A DNA stretch of 64,000 nucleotides. Origin: Kistimonas asteriae. GTDB taxonomy: Bacteria; Pseudomonadota; Gammaproteobacteria; Pseudomonadales; Endozoicomonadaceae. Every line of letters starts with the position of its first letter. The stretch's first letter is position 1. Positions 27,038 to 36,349 of this stretch are shown here, in pieces. Under the pieces are notes generated by a model. The model made no database searches. It saw only the letters and a list, made by a program, of their open reading frames with translations, and was not told the origin of the DNA. Position numbers and translations under genes: made by a program. The DNA lies in contig NZ_JAEVHF010000010.1 in NCBI RefSeq assembly GCF_018263925.1, forward strand, positions 93,458-157,457. Reading direction: 5' to 3'.

Positions 27038-27091
27038 ATGTCAGTGTTTCAATCCGTGCTGTTATTGGCGCATCTCGGTTTGATTCACTAG
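27038..27091 (+). CDS. Candidate 17-residue hydrophobic small protein or leader peptide
   Basis: ATG 27038 to TAG encodes MSVFQSVLLLAHLGLIH. AGGGGA lies about nine bases upstream, a stronger ribosome-binding site than many genes here have, and a hairpin stands just before it. The peptide is mostly hydrophobic, like some small membrane proteins. A frame this short can easily occur by chance; only the initiation context supports it. Confidence 0.25.
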   Translation: MSVFQSVLLLAHLGLIH

Positions 27092-27226
27092 ATTCGATTT
27101 TAACAGTGTTTGCATTCGGGCGGTGAAGAAGGTATCCCTTAGAAGGTTTTGTGGGGTAGCTTCAGGAGTCACTCTGTAGCTAGAACAGAGAAAATACTAT
27201 TTGAATCAGTAACCTGGCTCGCTTTC

Positions 27227-27255
27227 TTGACCCGGCGTATGTTAAACCTTATATA
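27227..27255 (+). promoter_or_regulatory. Sigma-70 promoter of topA
   Basis: TTGACC at 27227-27232 and TATATA at 27250-27255, with a 17-base spacer, about 78 bases before the topA ATG. The AT-rich -10 followed by GACGCG would suit supercoiling sensitivity, which is known for topA promoters. Confidence 0.65.
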
Positions 27256-27332
27256 TTGACGCGATCTGCTTAGCTCCCCTGTCCCGATCTAAACCGTGAG
27301 GCAGGAACCCGCAACAGGATGTGAAAAACAGT

Positions 27333-29978
27333 ATGGGTAAATCACTGGTCATTGTGGAGTCGCCCGCCAAGGCGAAAACCATTAACAAGTACCTGGGAAA
27401 AGACTTTATCGTCAAATCCAGTGTCGGCCATATCAGGGATCTTCCGGTCAGTGGCAGTGGTTCTCGCACGCCTGTTGATCCGAAAGCGCGGGCGAAGGCG
27501 GCGGCTGAAACCCGCAAAATGACGCCTGAGCAGAAAGAGAAACACAAGAAGAAGAAGGCGCGTGAGCAGCTGATCGGTCGGATGGGGATTGATCCTGATA
27601 ACGGCTGGGATGCGCATTACGAAGTGCTGCCCGGCAAGGAAAAAGTGGTTGATGAGCTGCGTCGCCTTGCCCAGGCTGCTGATACCGTTTATCTCGCAAC
27701 GGATTTGGATCGCGAGGGAGAGGCCATTGCCTGGCACCTGCAGGAAACCATTGGTCCCGACGTGGCTGACTATCGTCGTGTCACATTCAATGAAATCACC
27801 AAGAGTGCGATTAACGAAGCCTTTCAGACGCCGGGCCGTCTGAATATTGATCGTGTCAATGCGCAACAGGCACGGCGGTTTCTTGATCGTGTCGTTGGCT
27901 ACATGGTGTCGCCATTGCTGTGGGCCAAAATAGCCCGTGGCCTTTCTGCCGGGCGCGTTCAGTCCGTTGCCGTTCGCCTGATTGTTGAGCGCGAACGTGA
28001 AATCAGAAAATTTGTACCTGAAGAGTTCTGGGAAGTGTACGCGGATCTTGCCACTGATAGTGGTGAGGGTGCACGATTCCAGGTGACCAAAGAAAAAGGT
28101 GAAAATTTCCGTCCGGTCAGCAAAGCGCAAACGGATGCCGCACTCGCATTTCTGAAGTCAGCGGGCTACTCCGTACGTTCACGGGACGACAAGCCGACGA
28201 CCACCAAGGCGCCAGCGCCATTTATTACCTCTACCCTCCAGCAGGCGGCTAGTACGCGGCTGGGATTCAGTGTCAAGAAAACCATGACGCTGGCTCAGCG
28301 CCTCTATGAGGCGGGGCATATTACCTATATGCGAACCGATTCTACGAATTTGAGTAGTGAAGCGGTGAGTACTGCGCGTGATTATATTAATGGTCGCTTT
28401 GGCCAGGATTACCTGCCAGATCAGCCCAACATCTATTCCAGTAAGGATGGTGCCCAGGAAGCGCACGAAGCGATACGCCCTTCTGATGTCAATGCTTCAC
28501 CGGGCACCTTGTCTGGGCTGGAGAAAGATGCGGAGCGCTTGTATGACTTGATCTGGCGGCAGTTTGTTGCCTGTCAGATGGTGCCTGCACGGTATCTGAG
28601 TACCAGTATTACCGTAGAAGCGGGTCAGTTTGAGCTGAAAACCAAGGGCCGTACACTGAAGTTTGATGGTTTTACCCGTGTTCTGCCGCCGATGTCCAAA
28701 AAAGGCGAAGATGTTATTTTGCCGGATATCCAGCCTCAGCAGGCCTTGAATCTTAATAAGCTGGATCCTCGTCAGCTGTTTACCCGTCCTCCTGCGCGCT
28801 TCTCCGAAGCGGCACTGGTCAGGGAGCTGGAAAAGCGGGGTATTGGCCGACCATCCACCTATGCCTCCATTATTTCAACGATTCAGGATCGTGGTTACGT
28901 TTCCCTGAAAAATCGTCGCTTCTATGCGGAGAAAATTGGCGATATCGTCACAGATCGTCTGGTAGAAAATTTTCACGATCTTCTGGATTACAGCTTTACT
29001 GCCAAGATGGAAGAGAGTCTGGATGAAGTGGCGGAATCTCGGACGGAATGGAAACAGCTGCTCGATATTTTTTATTCGGAATTCAAACAGAAGCTGGAAC
29101 AGGCAGAGCGCACCGAAGATGGCATGCGGGCTAATGAGCCGGTTCTGACAGCCATTGAGTGTCCGGCCTGTGGTCGTCATATGCAGATACGTACGGCGAG
29201 TACCGGTGTGTTTCTGGGGTGCTCGGGTTATACCCTGCCGCCCAAGGAGCGTTGCAAGACCACCATCAACCTGGTGCCTGGTGAAGAAGCCATCAATGCT
29301 GACGATGAGAACGCCGAAGTTAACGCGCTACGGGCCAAGCATCGTTGTGGCAAATGTGGCACCGCGATGGATAGCTATCTGATTGATGAACAGCGCAAGT
29401 TGCATATCTGCGGTAATAACCCGGACTGTGACGGCTATGAAATCGAGCAGGGGCAGTTCAAGATCAAGGGCTATGAAGGTCCCACGCTGGAATGTGACAA
29501 GTGTGGTTCTGAAATGCAGCTGAAAAGCGGCCGGTTTGGTAAGTATTTTGGCTGTACCAACAGTGAGTGCAGTAATACCCGTAAGCTGCTGAAAAATGGT
29601 CAGCCTGCGCCGCCCAAAATGGATCCTGTGCCGATGCCGGAGCTTCGCTGTATCAAGGTTGACGATACCTATATTCTTCGTGATGGCGCGTCTGGTCTCT
29701 TTCTGGCCGCTAGTCAGTTTCCGAAGAATAGAGAGACCCGTGCACCGCTTGTGAGTGAGTTGATTCCTCACCGCAAGGAAATCGACAGCAAGTACCATTT
29801 TCTTCTGGATGCACCTGCTGCTGATCCTGACGGTAATCCCAGTGTTATCCGGTTTAGTCGTAAGACAGGTCAGCAGTATGTCATGACCGAGGTGGATGGC
29901 AAATCAACGGGCTGGCAGGCGGTTTATGAGGATGGTCGCTGGCAGGAAAAACAGACCAAGAAGAAAAAACAGGCATGA
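27333..29978 (+). CDS. topA: DNA topoisomerase I
   Basis: A type IA topoisomerase that relaxes negative supercoils, 881 residues. ATG 27333 gives the conserved start [17 protein letters not shown]; an in-frame GTG at 27321 would add four residues. The TOPRIM domain (about 1-160) includes [15 protein letters not shown]. The catalytic Tyr is residue 332 in TYMRTDST. Three C-terminal zinc ribbons are coded at about 29158-29270, 29345-29430 and 29490-29575 ([25 protein letters not shown]). A basic Lys-rich tail (QTKKKKQA) ends the protein. The stop overlaps the ATG of the next gene (ATGA), so the two are translationally coupled. Confidence 0.97.
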   Translation: MGKSLVIVESPAKAKTINKYLGKDFIVKSSVGHIRDLPVSGSGSRTPVDPKARAKAAAETRKMTPEQKEKHKKKKAREQLIGRMGIDPDNGWDAHYEVLPGKEKVVDELRRLAQAADTVYLATDLDREGEAIAWHLQETIGPDVADYRRVTFNEITKSAINEAFQTPGRLNIDRVNAQQARRFLDRVVGYMVSPLLWAKIARGLSAGRVQSVAVRLIVEREREIRKFVPEEFWEVYADLATDSGEGARFQVTKEKGENFRPVSKAQTDAALAFLKSAGYSVRSRDDKPTTTKAPAPFITSTLQQAASTRLGFSVKKTMTLAQRLYEAGHITYMRTDSTNLSSEAVSTARDYINGRFGQDYLPDQPNIYSSKDGAQEAHEAIRPSDVNASPGTLSGLEKDAERLYDLIWRQFVACQMVPARYLSTSITVEAGQFELKTKGRTLKFDGFTRVLPPMSKKGEDVILPDIQPQQALNLNKLDPRQLFTRPPARFSEAALVRELEKRGIGRPSTYASIISTIQDRGYVSLKNRRFYAEKIGDIVTDRLVENFHDLLDYSFTAKMEESLDEVAESRTEWKQLLDIFYSEFKQKLEQAERTEDGMRANEPVLTAIECPACGRHMQIRTASTGVFLGCSGYTLPPKERCKTTINLVPGEEAINADDENAEVNALRAKHRCGKCGTAMDSYLIDEQRKLHICGNNPDCDGYEIEQGQFKIKGYEGPTLECDKCGSEMQLKSGRFGKYFGCTNSECSNTRKLLKNGQPAPPKMDPVPMPELRCIKVDDTYILRDGASGLFLAASQFPKNRETRAPLVSELIPHRKEIDSKYHFLLDAPAADPDGNPSVIRFSRKTGQQYVMTEVDGKSTGWQAVYEDGRWQEKQTKKKKQA

Positions 29979-30484
29979 GGCAGTCCGTGCGGGCCAGAAC
30001 CAATCAGAAATTGTATATGGCCCGTCTCAATCTTGATCACTGGGAATCCCTGCTGACCCGTAATGCCTTACCTGTTGAAGGTGAGGCGTGCCGGGAAAGC
30101 TTTCTGTTTCATGCCGTTGGAGGTTATCGATCCCTGTTGGCGGAAATGCTGGATGCAGCGGATATTGATGCCAGTGCCGATACCGCCGATCAGGCAGCCA
30201 TAGTGGCTGAGAAGTACGGTAAAACAGTGGCGGAATTATCCGCGCTGCTTCAACTTGAAGAAACCCAGGAAAGCTGGCTGTCGGCATTGTTGATGAAATG
30301 GGATGGCTGCTGGTTGCCTTCAGCTACAGGTGTGGTTGAAGCTGCATCGGTTGAATCCATCCCTCTTAAGGATCTCAGCAGCCATACGGTTAAATTTTCT
30401 GATGTCCCTGAAAGCTACCGAATGATTTATGAGTCATTGAAAGCAATGATTGCCTGGGTTCGGTCTCAAATGGTTGAATGGTGA
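29975..30484 (+). CDS. DUF6586 family protein (PA3010-like)
   Basis: A 169-residue, probably cytoplasmic, largely helical protein. The N-terminus ([20 protein letters not shown]) and placement directly after topA match the conserved Pseudomonas gene PA3010. Its ATG overlaps the topA stop by four bases, which fixes the start and suggests equal expression. The function is unknown; the steady link with topA hints at a role related to DNA or to the neighbouring SOS genes, but no catalytic motif is seen. Confidence 0.75.
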   Translation: MRQSVRARTNQKLYMARLNLDHWESLLTRNALPVEGEACRESFLFHAVGGYRSLLAEMLDAADIDASADTADQAAIVAEKYGKTVAELSALLQLEETQESWLSALLMKWDGCWLPSATGVVEAASVESIPLKDLSSHTVKFSDVPESYRMIYESLKAMIAWVRSQMVEW

Positions 30485-30562
30485 TGGTCTACGGCAGTAT
30501 GCTTGGTCGATTAAGCGTCAAGCCGATCATTCCTTAGCCGTTCAATCAGGAAAGCAGTGTAG

Positions 30563-30796
30563 ATGTCAGATGATTATGTGTTAGAAATTGTTGAGATTTC
30601 CGAGGGTGAGATTGTTTTAAGAACCCGTCATGATCACAACACGCTGTTAACCCTGAAATTTTCAACAGATGCACTGGATTACCTGGATAATCGATACCTT
30701 GATGTTGCCAAGGTGATGCTCAATGCCGGGATGCAGGCTGCAACCGGCGTTGATGAAGCAGAGGCCTCTCTGTTCATCGGCCGCAGGCTGCACTGA
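30563..30796 (+). CDS. Small conserved protein (PA3009-like), unknown function
   Basis: A 77-residue cytoplasmic protein (opening MSDDYVLEIVEISEGEIVLR) with alternating strands followed by a helix. AGGAAAG lies upstream. The position between the DUF6586 gene and the sulA-lexA pair matches Pseudomonas PA3009. Its last 23 bases overlap the convergent end of sulA, so the two transcripts are complementary at their 3' ends. No function can be given. Confidence 0.65.
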   Translation: MSDDYVLEIVEISEGEIVLRTRHDHNTLLTLKFSTDALDYLDNRYLDVAKVMLNAGMQAATGVDEAEASLFIGRRLH

Positions 30797-31298
30797 AAAA
30801 ATCAGGTAATGCTGGTTGCTGGCTGGTTGCTTTACGACCTCGAATCGCCAGAGCATCCGATTTCCCCAGTATGGCGGCCCGTTCCAGTTTCTCAAGACCT
30901 TGTTCAGAGAGATCGTTTATCCAGGCGACAACCGTATGGCTATTGCCGCTACTCAAGGCGCGGCAGGCGAGGTTTAATGCCTGCTCAGGTGTGTCAGCTG
31001 TCAGCAAGAGCAGCTTGTTGGTATTCAGATCGGCGTTTTTCAGCCAATGGCTGATCTCACTGGTAAAGGCCGATGATGCAATCAAGGTAAGCCAGCGGTC
31101 ATCGTGATTGCGAGTCAGTTGTGACAGGATAGGCGTGATCAGACAGATGCTGAGGCTACTGAAGGCGGGGGCAATCACTTCATTGACGTGACCATACGGA
31201 CGATCCTGCTGATAGGCGCCCTGGCTCATGCCAGATGGCTGAGGGAGTCCGATTTCGTGCGGATGAAGCGTTTGTGGTTGAATCATCGAATACATCAT
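30774..31298 (-). CDS. sulA: SOS cell division inhibitor SulA
   Basis: A 174-residue protein that binds FtsZ and stops septum formation after DNA damage. ATG at 31296-31298 is chosen because GGAG lies six bases before it; the longer frame begins with TTG inside that site. Family landmarks are RWLTLIASSAFTSEISHWLK, NTNKLLLLTADTPEQALNLA and SSGNSHTVVAWINDLSE. The N-terminal 45 residues are variable. It lies 61 bases after lexA on the same strand with no promoter or LexA box between, so lexA-sulA form one SOS unit as in Pseudomonas. Confidence 0.9.
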   Translation of the reverse strand: MMYSMIQPQTLHPHEIGLPQPSGMSQGAYQQDRPYGHVNEVIAPAFSSLSICLITPILSQLTRNHDDRWLTLIASSAFTSEISHWLKNADLNTNKLLLLTADTPEQALNLACRALSSGNSHTVVAWINDLSEQGLEKLERAAILGKSDALAIRGRKATSQQPALPDFFSAACGR

Positions 31299-31359
31299 CA
31301 GTCTCTCCAAAAGCCGTGGTTTATCTTGCCTTAACTGTTTTACTGATCATCCGTATGCC

Positions 31360-31965
31360 TTAGTGACGAATCACTCCGACACTCAGTCCTTCTATGGTGA
31401 GATGGTCGGTTTTTAAATCGACTTCTATGGTGTTGAATTCCTCGTTTTCCGGGTGCAGCAAGACTTTAGCGCCTTTTTTCTCAAACCGTTTCACAGTGAC
31501 CTCATCGTCGATACGGGCTACGACGATCTGACCATTATGAATATCGGATGTGCGATGGACTGCCAGCAGGTCACCATCCATGATGCCGATGTCTTTCATG
31601 CTCATACCCTTAACCCGCAGGAGGTAGTCGGCCTTTGGGTGGAAAAACTCCGGATTGACCTTGCAGTGGTCTTCAATGTGTTCCTGCGCAAGGATCGGCA
31701 TGCCAGCAGCAACCTGGCCAATAATGGGTAAGCCTTCTGCTTCATGTTTATTGTCATCAGGGATGCGGATACCCCGGGAAGCGCCGGAAATGATTTCAAT
31801 GGCGCCTTTACGGGCCAGTGCGCGTAAGTGCTCTTCGGCCGCGTTCGGTGAACGGAATCCCAGCTCTTTGGCAATTTCAGCCCGCGTCGGGGGAAAGCCG
31901 GTGACCTCAATATGGGATTTTATGAGAGCCAGAATTTCTGCCTGACGGGGAGTGAGCTTGATCAT
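31360..31965 (-). CDS. lexA: SOS repressor LexA
   Basis: Transcriptional repressor of the SOS regulon, 201 residues (E. coli 202). ATG at 31963-31965 gives the conserved start [12 protein letters not shown]; the frame continues upstream through the operator, which is not coding. The winged helix-turn-helix covers about 27-48 ([20 protein letters not shown]). The self-cleavage site is Ala87-Gly88 (QVAAGMP), and the catalytic dyad is Ser122 (GMSM) and Lys159 (TVKR), each shifted by three from E. coli. RecA filaments trigger cleavage. Two LexA boxes overlap its own promoter, so it is autoregulated, with sulA downstream. Confidence 0.98.
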   Translation of the reverse strand: MIKLTPRQAEILALIKSHIEVTGFPPTRAEIAKELGFRSPNAAEEHLRALARKGAIEIISGASRGIRIPDDNKHEAEGLPIIGQVAAGMPILAQEHIEDHCKVNPEFFHPKADYLLRVKGMSMKDIGIMDGDLLAVHRTSDIHNGQIVVARIDDEVTVKRFEKKGAKVLLHPENEEFNTIEVDLKTDHLTIEGLSVGVIRH

Positions 31966-31978
31966 GGCGCTACCTGTT

Positions 31979-31994
31979 CTGTCGTTATATACAG
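31979..31994. promoter_or_regulatory. LexA (SOS) box 1, proximal to lexA
   Basis: CTGTCGTTATATACAG is a perfect CTGT-N8-ACAG site, ending 14 bases before the lexA ATG on the opposite strand. Confidence 0.93.
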
Positions 31995-31997
31995 TAA

Positions 31998-32013
31998 CTG
32001 TGATTATATACAG
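31998..32013. promoter_or_regulatory. LexA (SOS) box 2, overlapping the lexA -10
   Basis: CTGTGATTATATACAG is a second perfect CTGT-N8-ACAG site, 19 bases from the first measured start to start. Two tandem boxes also occur before E. coli lexA. It covers the -10 element on the minus strand. Confidence 0.94.
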
Positions 32014-32030
32014 TTGTTTTGTGGCTGCAA
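32003..32030 (-). promoter_or_regulatory. Sigma-70 promoter of lexA-sulA
   Basis: On the minus strand, TTGCAG (32025-32030) and TATAAT (32003-32008) are 16 bases apart. The -10 lies inside LexA box 2, so repressor and polymerase compete. Confidence 0.8.
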
Positions 32031-32165
32031 TAACTAATGTTGTCGGTAGGTTGTAGTAATCAGGGGTTTTCGCAGAAAAAAATAGTCCGGGTGGTGATGA
32101 TCTGTTTAATAGTCGTGTAATTTTCTTGTAATCATCTGAATTCCTTGACAAAAGGCTCTGGACAT

Positions 32166-32189
32166 ACGATCGTTTCAAACGATCGTTTG
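32166..32189. promoter_or_regulatory. PsrA autoregulatory operator
   Basis: CAAACGATCGTTTG at 32176-32189 is a perfect palindrome fitting the PsrA consensus CAAAC-N4-GTTTG. ACGATCGTTT occurs twice in tandem (32166-32175, 32179-32188), giving two overlapping sites. It lies between a TTGACA hexamer (32145-32150) and the psrA ATG, where binding would block transcription; PsrA autorepression is known in Pseudomonas. Confidence 0.85.
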
Positions 32190-32214
32190 TTTCAGGCATA
32201 AAAAATAAGATGTT

Positions 32215-32847
32215 ATGGCACAGTCAGATACTGTAGACCGAATACTGGATGCTGCGGAATACCTGTTCGCAGAGAAGGGGTTCGCGGAGACATCGCTACG
32301 GACAATTACCAGTAAGGCTGGTGTGAACCTTGCGGCTGTCAATTACCACTTTGGCTCCAAGAAGGCCTTGATACAGGCGGTGTTTACCCGCTTTCTGGAT
32401 CCCTTCTGTGCCCGCTTGGCGGAAGAAGTCGCCAAAATACCCAAGGATAGAGAACCTTCACTGGAAGAGTTGCTTCGTTTACTGGTTAATCAGATTCTTG
32501 CAACCAAACCTCGCGGCGAGAAGGATCTGGCGGTATTTATGCGACTACTGGCATTGGCGTTCACTGAAACACAAGGGCATCTGCGACGTTATTTGCAGGA
32601 TATTTATGGCGATGTGCTTTCCGGCTATCTGAAGCTGGTTGTTGCGGCCTCGCCAGCTCTGCCACGTAATGAACTGTTCTGGCGTATTCATTTCATGATG
32701 GGAACAGTGATTTTCTCTATGTCGGGGTTTGAAGCCCTCAAGTCGATTGCTGACTATGAATATGGAGAAAAAGCTACCATTGAGCAAACCCTGCACCGGA
32801 TGGAACCATTCCTCGCTGCAGCCATGCGTGCCCAGCTAGATTCATAG
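32215..32847 (+). CDS. psrA: TetR-family fatty-acid-responsive regulator PsrA
   Basis: A 210-residue regulator. The N-terminal TetR helix-turn-helix is intact ([18 protein letters not shown], then [20 protein letters not shown], about 10-53) and resembles Pseudomonas PsrA very closely. The C-terminal ligand domain (about 60-205) holds [20 protein letters not shown] and [19 protein letters not shown]. In Pseudomonas PsrA senses long-chain fatty acids, represses itself and fadBA5 and activates rpoS. The divergent position beside lexA and before nagZ matches PA3006. Perfect and near-perfect operators before psrA and fadB support the same circuit here. Confidence 0.93.
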   Translation: MAQSDTVDRILDAAEYLFAEKGFAETSLRTITSKAGVNLAAVNYHFGSKKALIQAVFTRFLDPFCARLAEEVAKIPKDREPSLEELLRLLVNQILATKPRGEKDLAVFMRLLALAFTETQGHLRRYLQDIYGDVLSGYLKLVVAASPALPRNELFWRIHFMMGTVIFSMSGFEALKSIADYEYGEKATIEQTLHRMEPFLAAAMRAQLDS

Positions 32848-32902
32848 GTCGTAACCGGTAATACTATGATGGTTGACCATTACTCGTATTCATCGGTTAC
32901 CT

Positions 32903-33382
32903 ATGCATATCACCATTCATATTGCCTCTCAGGAACTTGTCCTTCACACACCAGAGGGTAAGTGTGTGTATTCCATTTCTTCCGGTGCCAATGGGATTGG
33001 CCAGCAGAATGGGAGTTATCAAACACCGCTGGGAAAACATATTATCCGGGCATGCATTGGTGAAGGTCTCCCCGAGAACGCAGTGCTGGTAGGGCGTCGG
33101 TTCACGGGAGAGGTCTACAGTCCTGAATTACGGGCCCAACATGCCGAACGTAGGGATTGGATCTTGACCCGTATTCTCTGGCTCAGTGGTCTTGAACCTG
33201 GGTTTAACCGGCACGGCAGTGTTGATACCATGCGCCGGTATATCTACATTCACGGCTCGCCGGATACCGCTGAAATGGGTAAGCCTGGTTCCCGTGGCTG
33301 CATTCGCATGCATAACCGCGATATTCTTGATCTTTTCCCGCAGACTTCGCCGGGTATGCGCGTCACCATTCTTGAAGACTGA
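32903..33382 (+). CDS. L,D-transpeptidase (YkuD) family protein
   Basis: A 159-residue single-domain YkuD protein. ATG 32903 gives MHITIHIASQELVLH; the longer frame starts with TTG and has no ribosome-binding site. Active-site residues are His117 (YIHGSP) and Cys133 in SRGCIRM, the usual H-x15-SxGC-(I/V)-R pattern. Family members cross-link peptidoglycan stems or attach lipoproteins in the periplasm. No signal peptide or membrane helix is present, which is odd for a wall enzyme; it may use another route or act on another substrate. It is 16 bases before nagZ, a peptidoglycan-recycling gene. Confidence 0.85.
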   Translation: MHITIHIASQELVLHTPEGKCVYSISSGANGIGQQNGSYQTPLGKHIIRACIGEGLPENAVLVGRRFTGEVYSPELRAQHAERRDWILTRILWLSGLEPGFNRHGSVDTMRRYIYIHGSPDTAEMGKPGSRGCIRMHNRDILDLFPQTSPGMRVTILED

Positions 33383-33397
33383 TACTGGAGTGTTCCC

Positions 33398-34432
33398 ATG
33401 ACACAGGGCGTCCTGATGCTGGACCTGAAAGGCCTTCATCCTGACAGTGTTGAAATTGATCGGCTGTCAAAACCGTCAGTGGGTGGCGTGATTCTTTTTT
33501 CACGGAATTATCAGGATGCTGATCAGTTAAGGCAGCTGGTTGCGGACATTCGATCGGTCAGGCCGGATATGCTGATAGCGGTTGATCAGGAGGGTGGAAG
33601 GGTTCAGCGTTTTCGTGGGGAGCCGTTCACACGATTGCCGCCAATGGGCGTGCTTGGTCAGCTGTATCAGTCAGCTGATCAGCTGGATGCGGTTGACCTC
33701 GCCAGGGAGTGTGGCTGGTTAATGGCCAGTGAAGTCCGTGCCTTTGATATTGACCTTTCACTGGCGCCGGTTCTTGATCTTGATCGCGGCCTGTCCCGTG
33801 CCATAGGGGATCGATCGTTTGGGGCGCTCCCTGAGTCTGTTACCCCCCTGGCGAATGCGTTTATTGAAGGAATGCGTGAAGTGGGAATGGCTGCCACGGG
33901 CAAGCATTTTCCGGGGCATGGCGGTGTGTCTGCAGATTCCCATACGGCATTGCCCAGGGATACACGCACGCTCGAAGAGATTGAGACTGATCTCAGGGTA
34001 TTCAAGGTAATGATTGAGCAGGGGCTTGAGGCTGTGATGCCTGCCCATGTGGCTTTTGCTGCCGTTGATAATGTACCTGCAGGATTTTCACCTTACTGGC
34101 TTCAGACCGTCTTACGGGATCAGCTAGGATTTGAGGGTGTCATCTTCAGTGATTGCCTTAATATGGCTGCGGCCAGTATATCCGGCGGTTTTCCTGCAAG
34201 GGCCGAAGCAGCCCTGCAGGCAGGTTGTGACATGGTGCTGGTCTGTAATAACCCGGATGGCGCCCAGGAGGTGTCAGACTGGCTTGAGCTTGAACCTAGA
34301 GAAGCCAGTCCCCGTTTGTCTCGCTTGAGGGCTGCTCAAGCGGTTGATTTAAATGCGTTGATGCGTTCTGAGCGCCGACAGGCATGCCGAAAACGACTTG
34401 AGGCGCTGGTCAATGAAGGATTATGGCGGTGA
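33398..34432 (+). CDS. nagZ: Beta-N-acetylhexosaminidase NagZ
   Basis: A cytoplasmic family 3 glycosidase of 344 residues that removes GlcNAc from anhydro-muropeptides during peptidoglycan recycling. It has the family signature KHFPGHGGVSADSHTALP (about 167-184), whose His is the general acid/base, and the nucleophile Asp in FSDCLNMAAA (about 248). It starts QGVLMLDLKG like other NagZ proteins. GGAG precedes the ATG at good distance. The products feed AmpC-inducing signalling in species that have AmpR. Its end overlaps the next gene by ten bases. Confidence 0.96.
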   Translation: MTQGVLMLDLKGLHPDSVEIDRLSKPSVGGVILFSRNYQDADQLRQLVADIRSVRPDMLIAVDQEGGRVQRFRGEPFTRLPPMGVLGQLYQSADQLDAVDLARECGWLMASEVRAFDIDLSLAPVLDLDRGLSRAIGDRSFGALPESVTPLANAFIEGMREVGMAATGKHFPGHGGVSADSHTALPRDTRTLEEIETDLRVFKVMIEQGLEAVMPAHVAFAAVDNVPAGFSPYWLQTVLRDQLGFEGVIFSDCLNMAAASISGGFPARAEAALQAGCDMVLVCNNPDGAQEVSDWLELEPREASPRLSRLRAAQAVDLNALMRSERRQACRKRLEALVNEGLWR

Positions 34433-35553
34433 TTGATTATGAGGTGCTGTTCCGGTTCATACAGGATCGTGATGGCTGGATTTTCCACATTGGTTTAATT
34501 TTACTGGCAACCCTTGCTATACATGGCTTGATGCAGGTTGTGCTGAAACGGCTGGAGGCTGGTTTTGCCAGAACGACCACCCTGTGGGACGATGCATTCA
34601 TCCTTGCATTGAGAACCCCGGTTTTGCTCATTATCTGGGTGGCGGGTATCTCCTTTGCCGGTGATATTGCCCAGAATGAGACTGGGGCAGCGATATTCAA
34701 AGCCATTGATTCGATCAGGGATCTGATTGTTATTGCCGTTGTGAGCTGGTTCTGCATTCGCTTTATTCGCGAAGTAGAACGTAAAATTTTATCGAGTACA
34801 TCCAACACCCGTCATCTTGATGAAACGACTGCGCAGGCGCTAAGCAAACTGCTAAAAGCTGTGGTCATCATGTCGGCCATTCTGGTCGCTATGCAGACCC
34901 GAGGCTTCAGTATTTCCGGATTGCTGGCTTTTGGCGGGGTGGGTGGCCTGGCGGTAGGGTTTGCGGCGAAAGATATGCTCGCAAACTTCTTTGGTGGTTT
35001 CATGATTTATCTGGATAGGCCATTCAAGGTGGGGGATTGGGTACGCTCTCCAGATAAGAATATTGAAGGCGTGGTTGAATACATCGGCTGGCGTCAGACG
35101 CGCATCCGTACATTCGACCAGCGTCCCCTTTATGTGCCCAATGCGACATTTAGCAGTATCTCGGTTGAAAACCCATCGCGCATGCGTAACCGAAGAATCA
35201 ATGAGGTCATCGGGATTCGCTATCGAGATGCGCACTGTATTATCCAGATTCTGGATGATGTCAGGGACTATCTGGCCAATAATCCAGAAATCGCCAAAGA
35301 CAGAACGCTGATGGTCAATTTCACCCGATTCGGCCCATCCTCGCTGGATTTCTTTATTTACTGTTTTACCAAGACGACCGACTGGGTCATGTTTGAACAG
35401 ATCAAGGAAAATGTGTTGTTGAGAATCATGGCCATCATTCATTCGCATGGCGCAGATATTGCCTTTCCTACCACCACGCTGGATATTCCTGAGCCTCTGC
35501 CTAAGTCTGTGCAGGACACTACGTCAGAGCCAGCAGAAGGTGATGCATCATGA
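34423..35553 (+). CDS. Mechanosensitive ion channel, MscS family
   Basis: A 376-residue small-conductance mechanosensitive channel. About four or five helices lie at residues 18-36, 60-78, 98-117, 140-160 and 163-185. The last is the pore helix, Gly/Ala-rich as usual (LLAFGGVGGLAVGFAAKD), followed by MLANFFGGFMIYLDRPFKVGDWV, the start of the beta domain. The C-terminal cage domain ends near 350. It opens under membrane tension in hypo-osmotic shock, useful for a salt-adapted cell. It overlaps nagZ by ten bases and mtnP by four, so the three are translated as one operon. Confidence 0.92.
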   Translation: MAVIDYEVLFRFIQDRDGWIFHIGLILLATLAIHGLMQVVLKRLEAGFARTTTLWDDAFILALRTPVLLIIWVAGISFAGDIAQNETGAAIFKAIDSIRDLIVIAVVSWFCIRFIREVERKILSSTSNTRHLDETTAQALSKLLKAVVIMSAILVAMQTRGFSISGLLAFGGVGGLAVGFAAKDMLANFFGGFMIYLDRPFKVGDWVRSPDKNIEGVVEYIGWRQTRIRTFDQRPLYVPNATFSSISVENPSRMRNRRINEVIGIRYRDAHCIIQILDDVRDYLANNPEIAKDRTLMVNFTRFGPSSLDFFIYCFTKTTDWVMFEQIKENVLLRIMAIIHSHGADIAFPTTTLDIPEPLPKSVQDTTSEPAEGDAS

Positions 35554-36293
35554 GCATAACAGCGATTATCGGCGGTACCGGGCTGACAGCGCTGGATGGT
35601 TTAGCCATTCATCGGGAGGAGGTCGTCGACACCCGCTGGGGCGCAGTATCGGCACCGGTACTGGTCGGGGAGTTTCATGGTCACGAGGTGGTTTTTTTAG
35701 CCCGTCATGCATCGGATCACTCACTGCCGCCGCATAAAATTAACTACCGTGCCAATATCCAGGCACTGAAGACACTCGGTGTTGATCGGATTATTGCTGT
35801 CAATGCGGTCGGAGGGATCACTGACAGTATGGCCAGCGGGGTCATCTGCATCCCTGACCAGATCATTGACTACACCTCGAATCGTGAGCACACCTTTTTC
35901 AGTGATGACTTTGAGGTGACAAACCATATCGATTTCACCCTGCCCTATGATGAAGCGCTGCGTCAGTCACTGATTCAGGGGGCGAATGATGCAGGGCTGG
36001 ATGTCATGCAGGAAGGGGTTTATGGCTGTGTCAACGGGCCAAGGCTGGAGACGGCCGCTGAAATCCGGCGGATGGAGTGCGATGGGTGTGATTTGACCGG
36101 CATGACTGGAATGCCTGAGGCTGCGCTGGCCCGGGAGCTGGGTCTGCCTTATGCCTCTGTCTGTCTTGTCGTGAACCGTGCAGCCGGTAAGGCTGTTGGT
36201 GAGATTACCATGGATGCTATACGGCAGGTGCTGGCAGACGGCATGCAGAGGGTCAGGCAGTTAATTGCAGCGTCACTGGTTTCACCCCGTTGA
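35550..36293 (+). CDS. mtnP: S-methyl-5'-thioinosine phosphorylase (MTAP/PNP family)
   Basis: A 247-residue phosphorylase. The phosphate-binding GGTG is at 8-11, the substrate loop RHASDHSLPPHKINYRAN at 52-69, and the purine-site motif CDLTGMTGMPEA in the second half. The MTGMPEA form and the location after nagZ match Pseudomonas PA3004, shown to split methylthioinosine, made by deaminating methylthioadenosine, to hypoxanthine and methylthioribose 1-phosphate. An MTA phosphorylase activity cannot be excluded. It overlaps the channel gene by ATGA and ends the operon that begins with the transpeptidase gene. Confidence 0.88.
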   Translation: MSITAIIGGTGLTALDGLAIHREEVVDTRWGAVSAPVLVGEFHGHEVVFLARHASDHSLPPHKINYRANIQALKTLGVDRIIAVNAVGGITDSMASGVICIPDQIIDYTSNREHTFFSDDFEVTNHIDFTLPYDEALRQSLIQGANDAGLDVMQEGVYGCVNGPRLETAAEIRRMECDGCDLTGMTGMPEAALARELGLPYASVCLVVNRAAGKAVGEITMDAIRQVLADGMQRVRQLIAASLVSPR

Positions 36294-36349
36294 GCGTCTT
36301 TTCAGACCATGTAAGTAGCTATATGACGTAATTTTGGCGGTTTTTCGAA

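Larger units (their letters stand above)
26896..27332 (+). other. Leader region upstream of topA
   Basis: About 440 bases between the fadA terminator and topA. It contains a six-pair hairpin (GCTGTC/GACAGC, 26998-27016), a 17-codon frame with a good ribosome-binding site (27038-27091), a second short hairpin (CTCTGT/ACAGAG, about 27172-27190) and a sigma-70 promoter (27227-27255). The two hairpins and micro-frame lie upstream of that promoter, so they would belong to another transcript. No tRNA or known riboswitch is visible. Confidence 0.5.
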
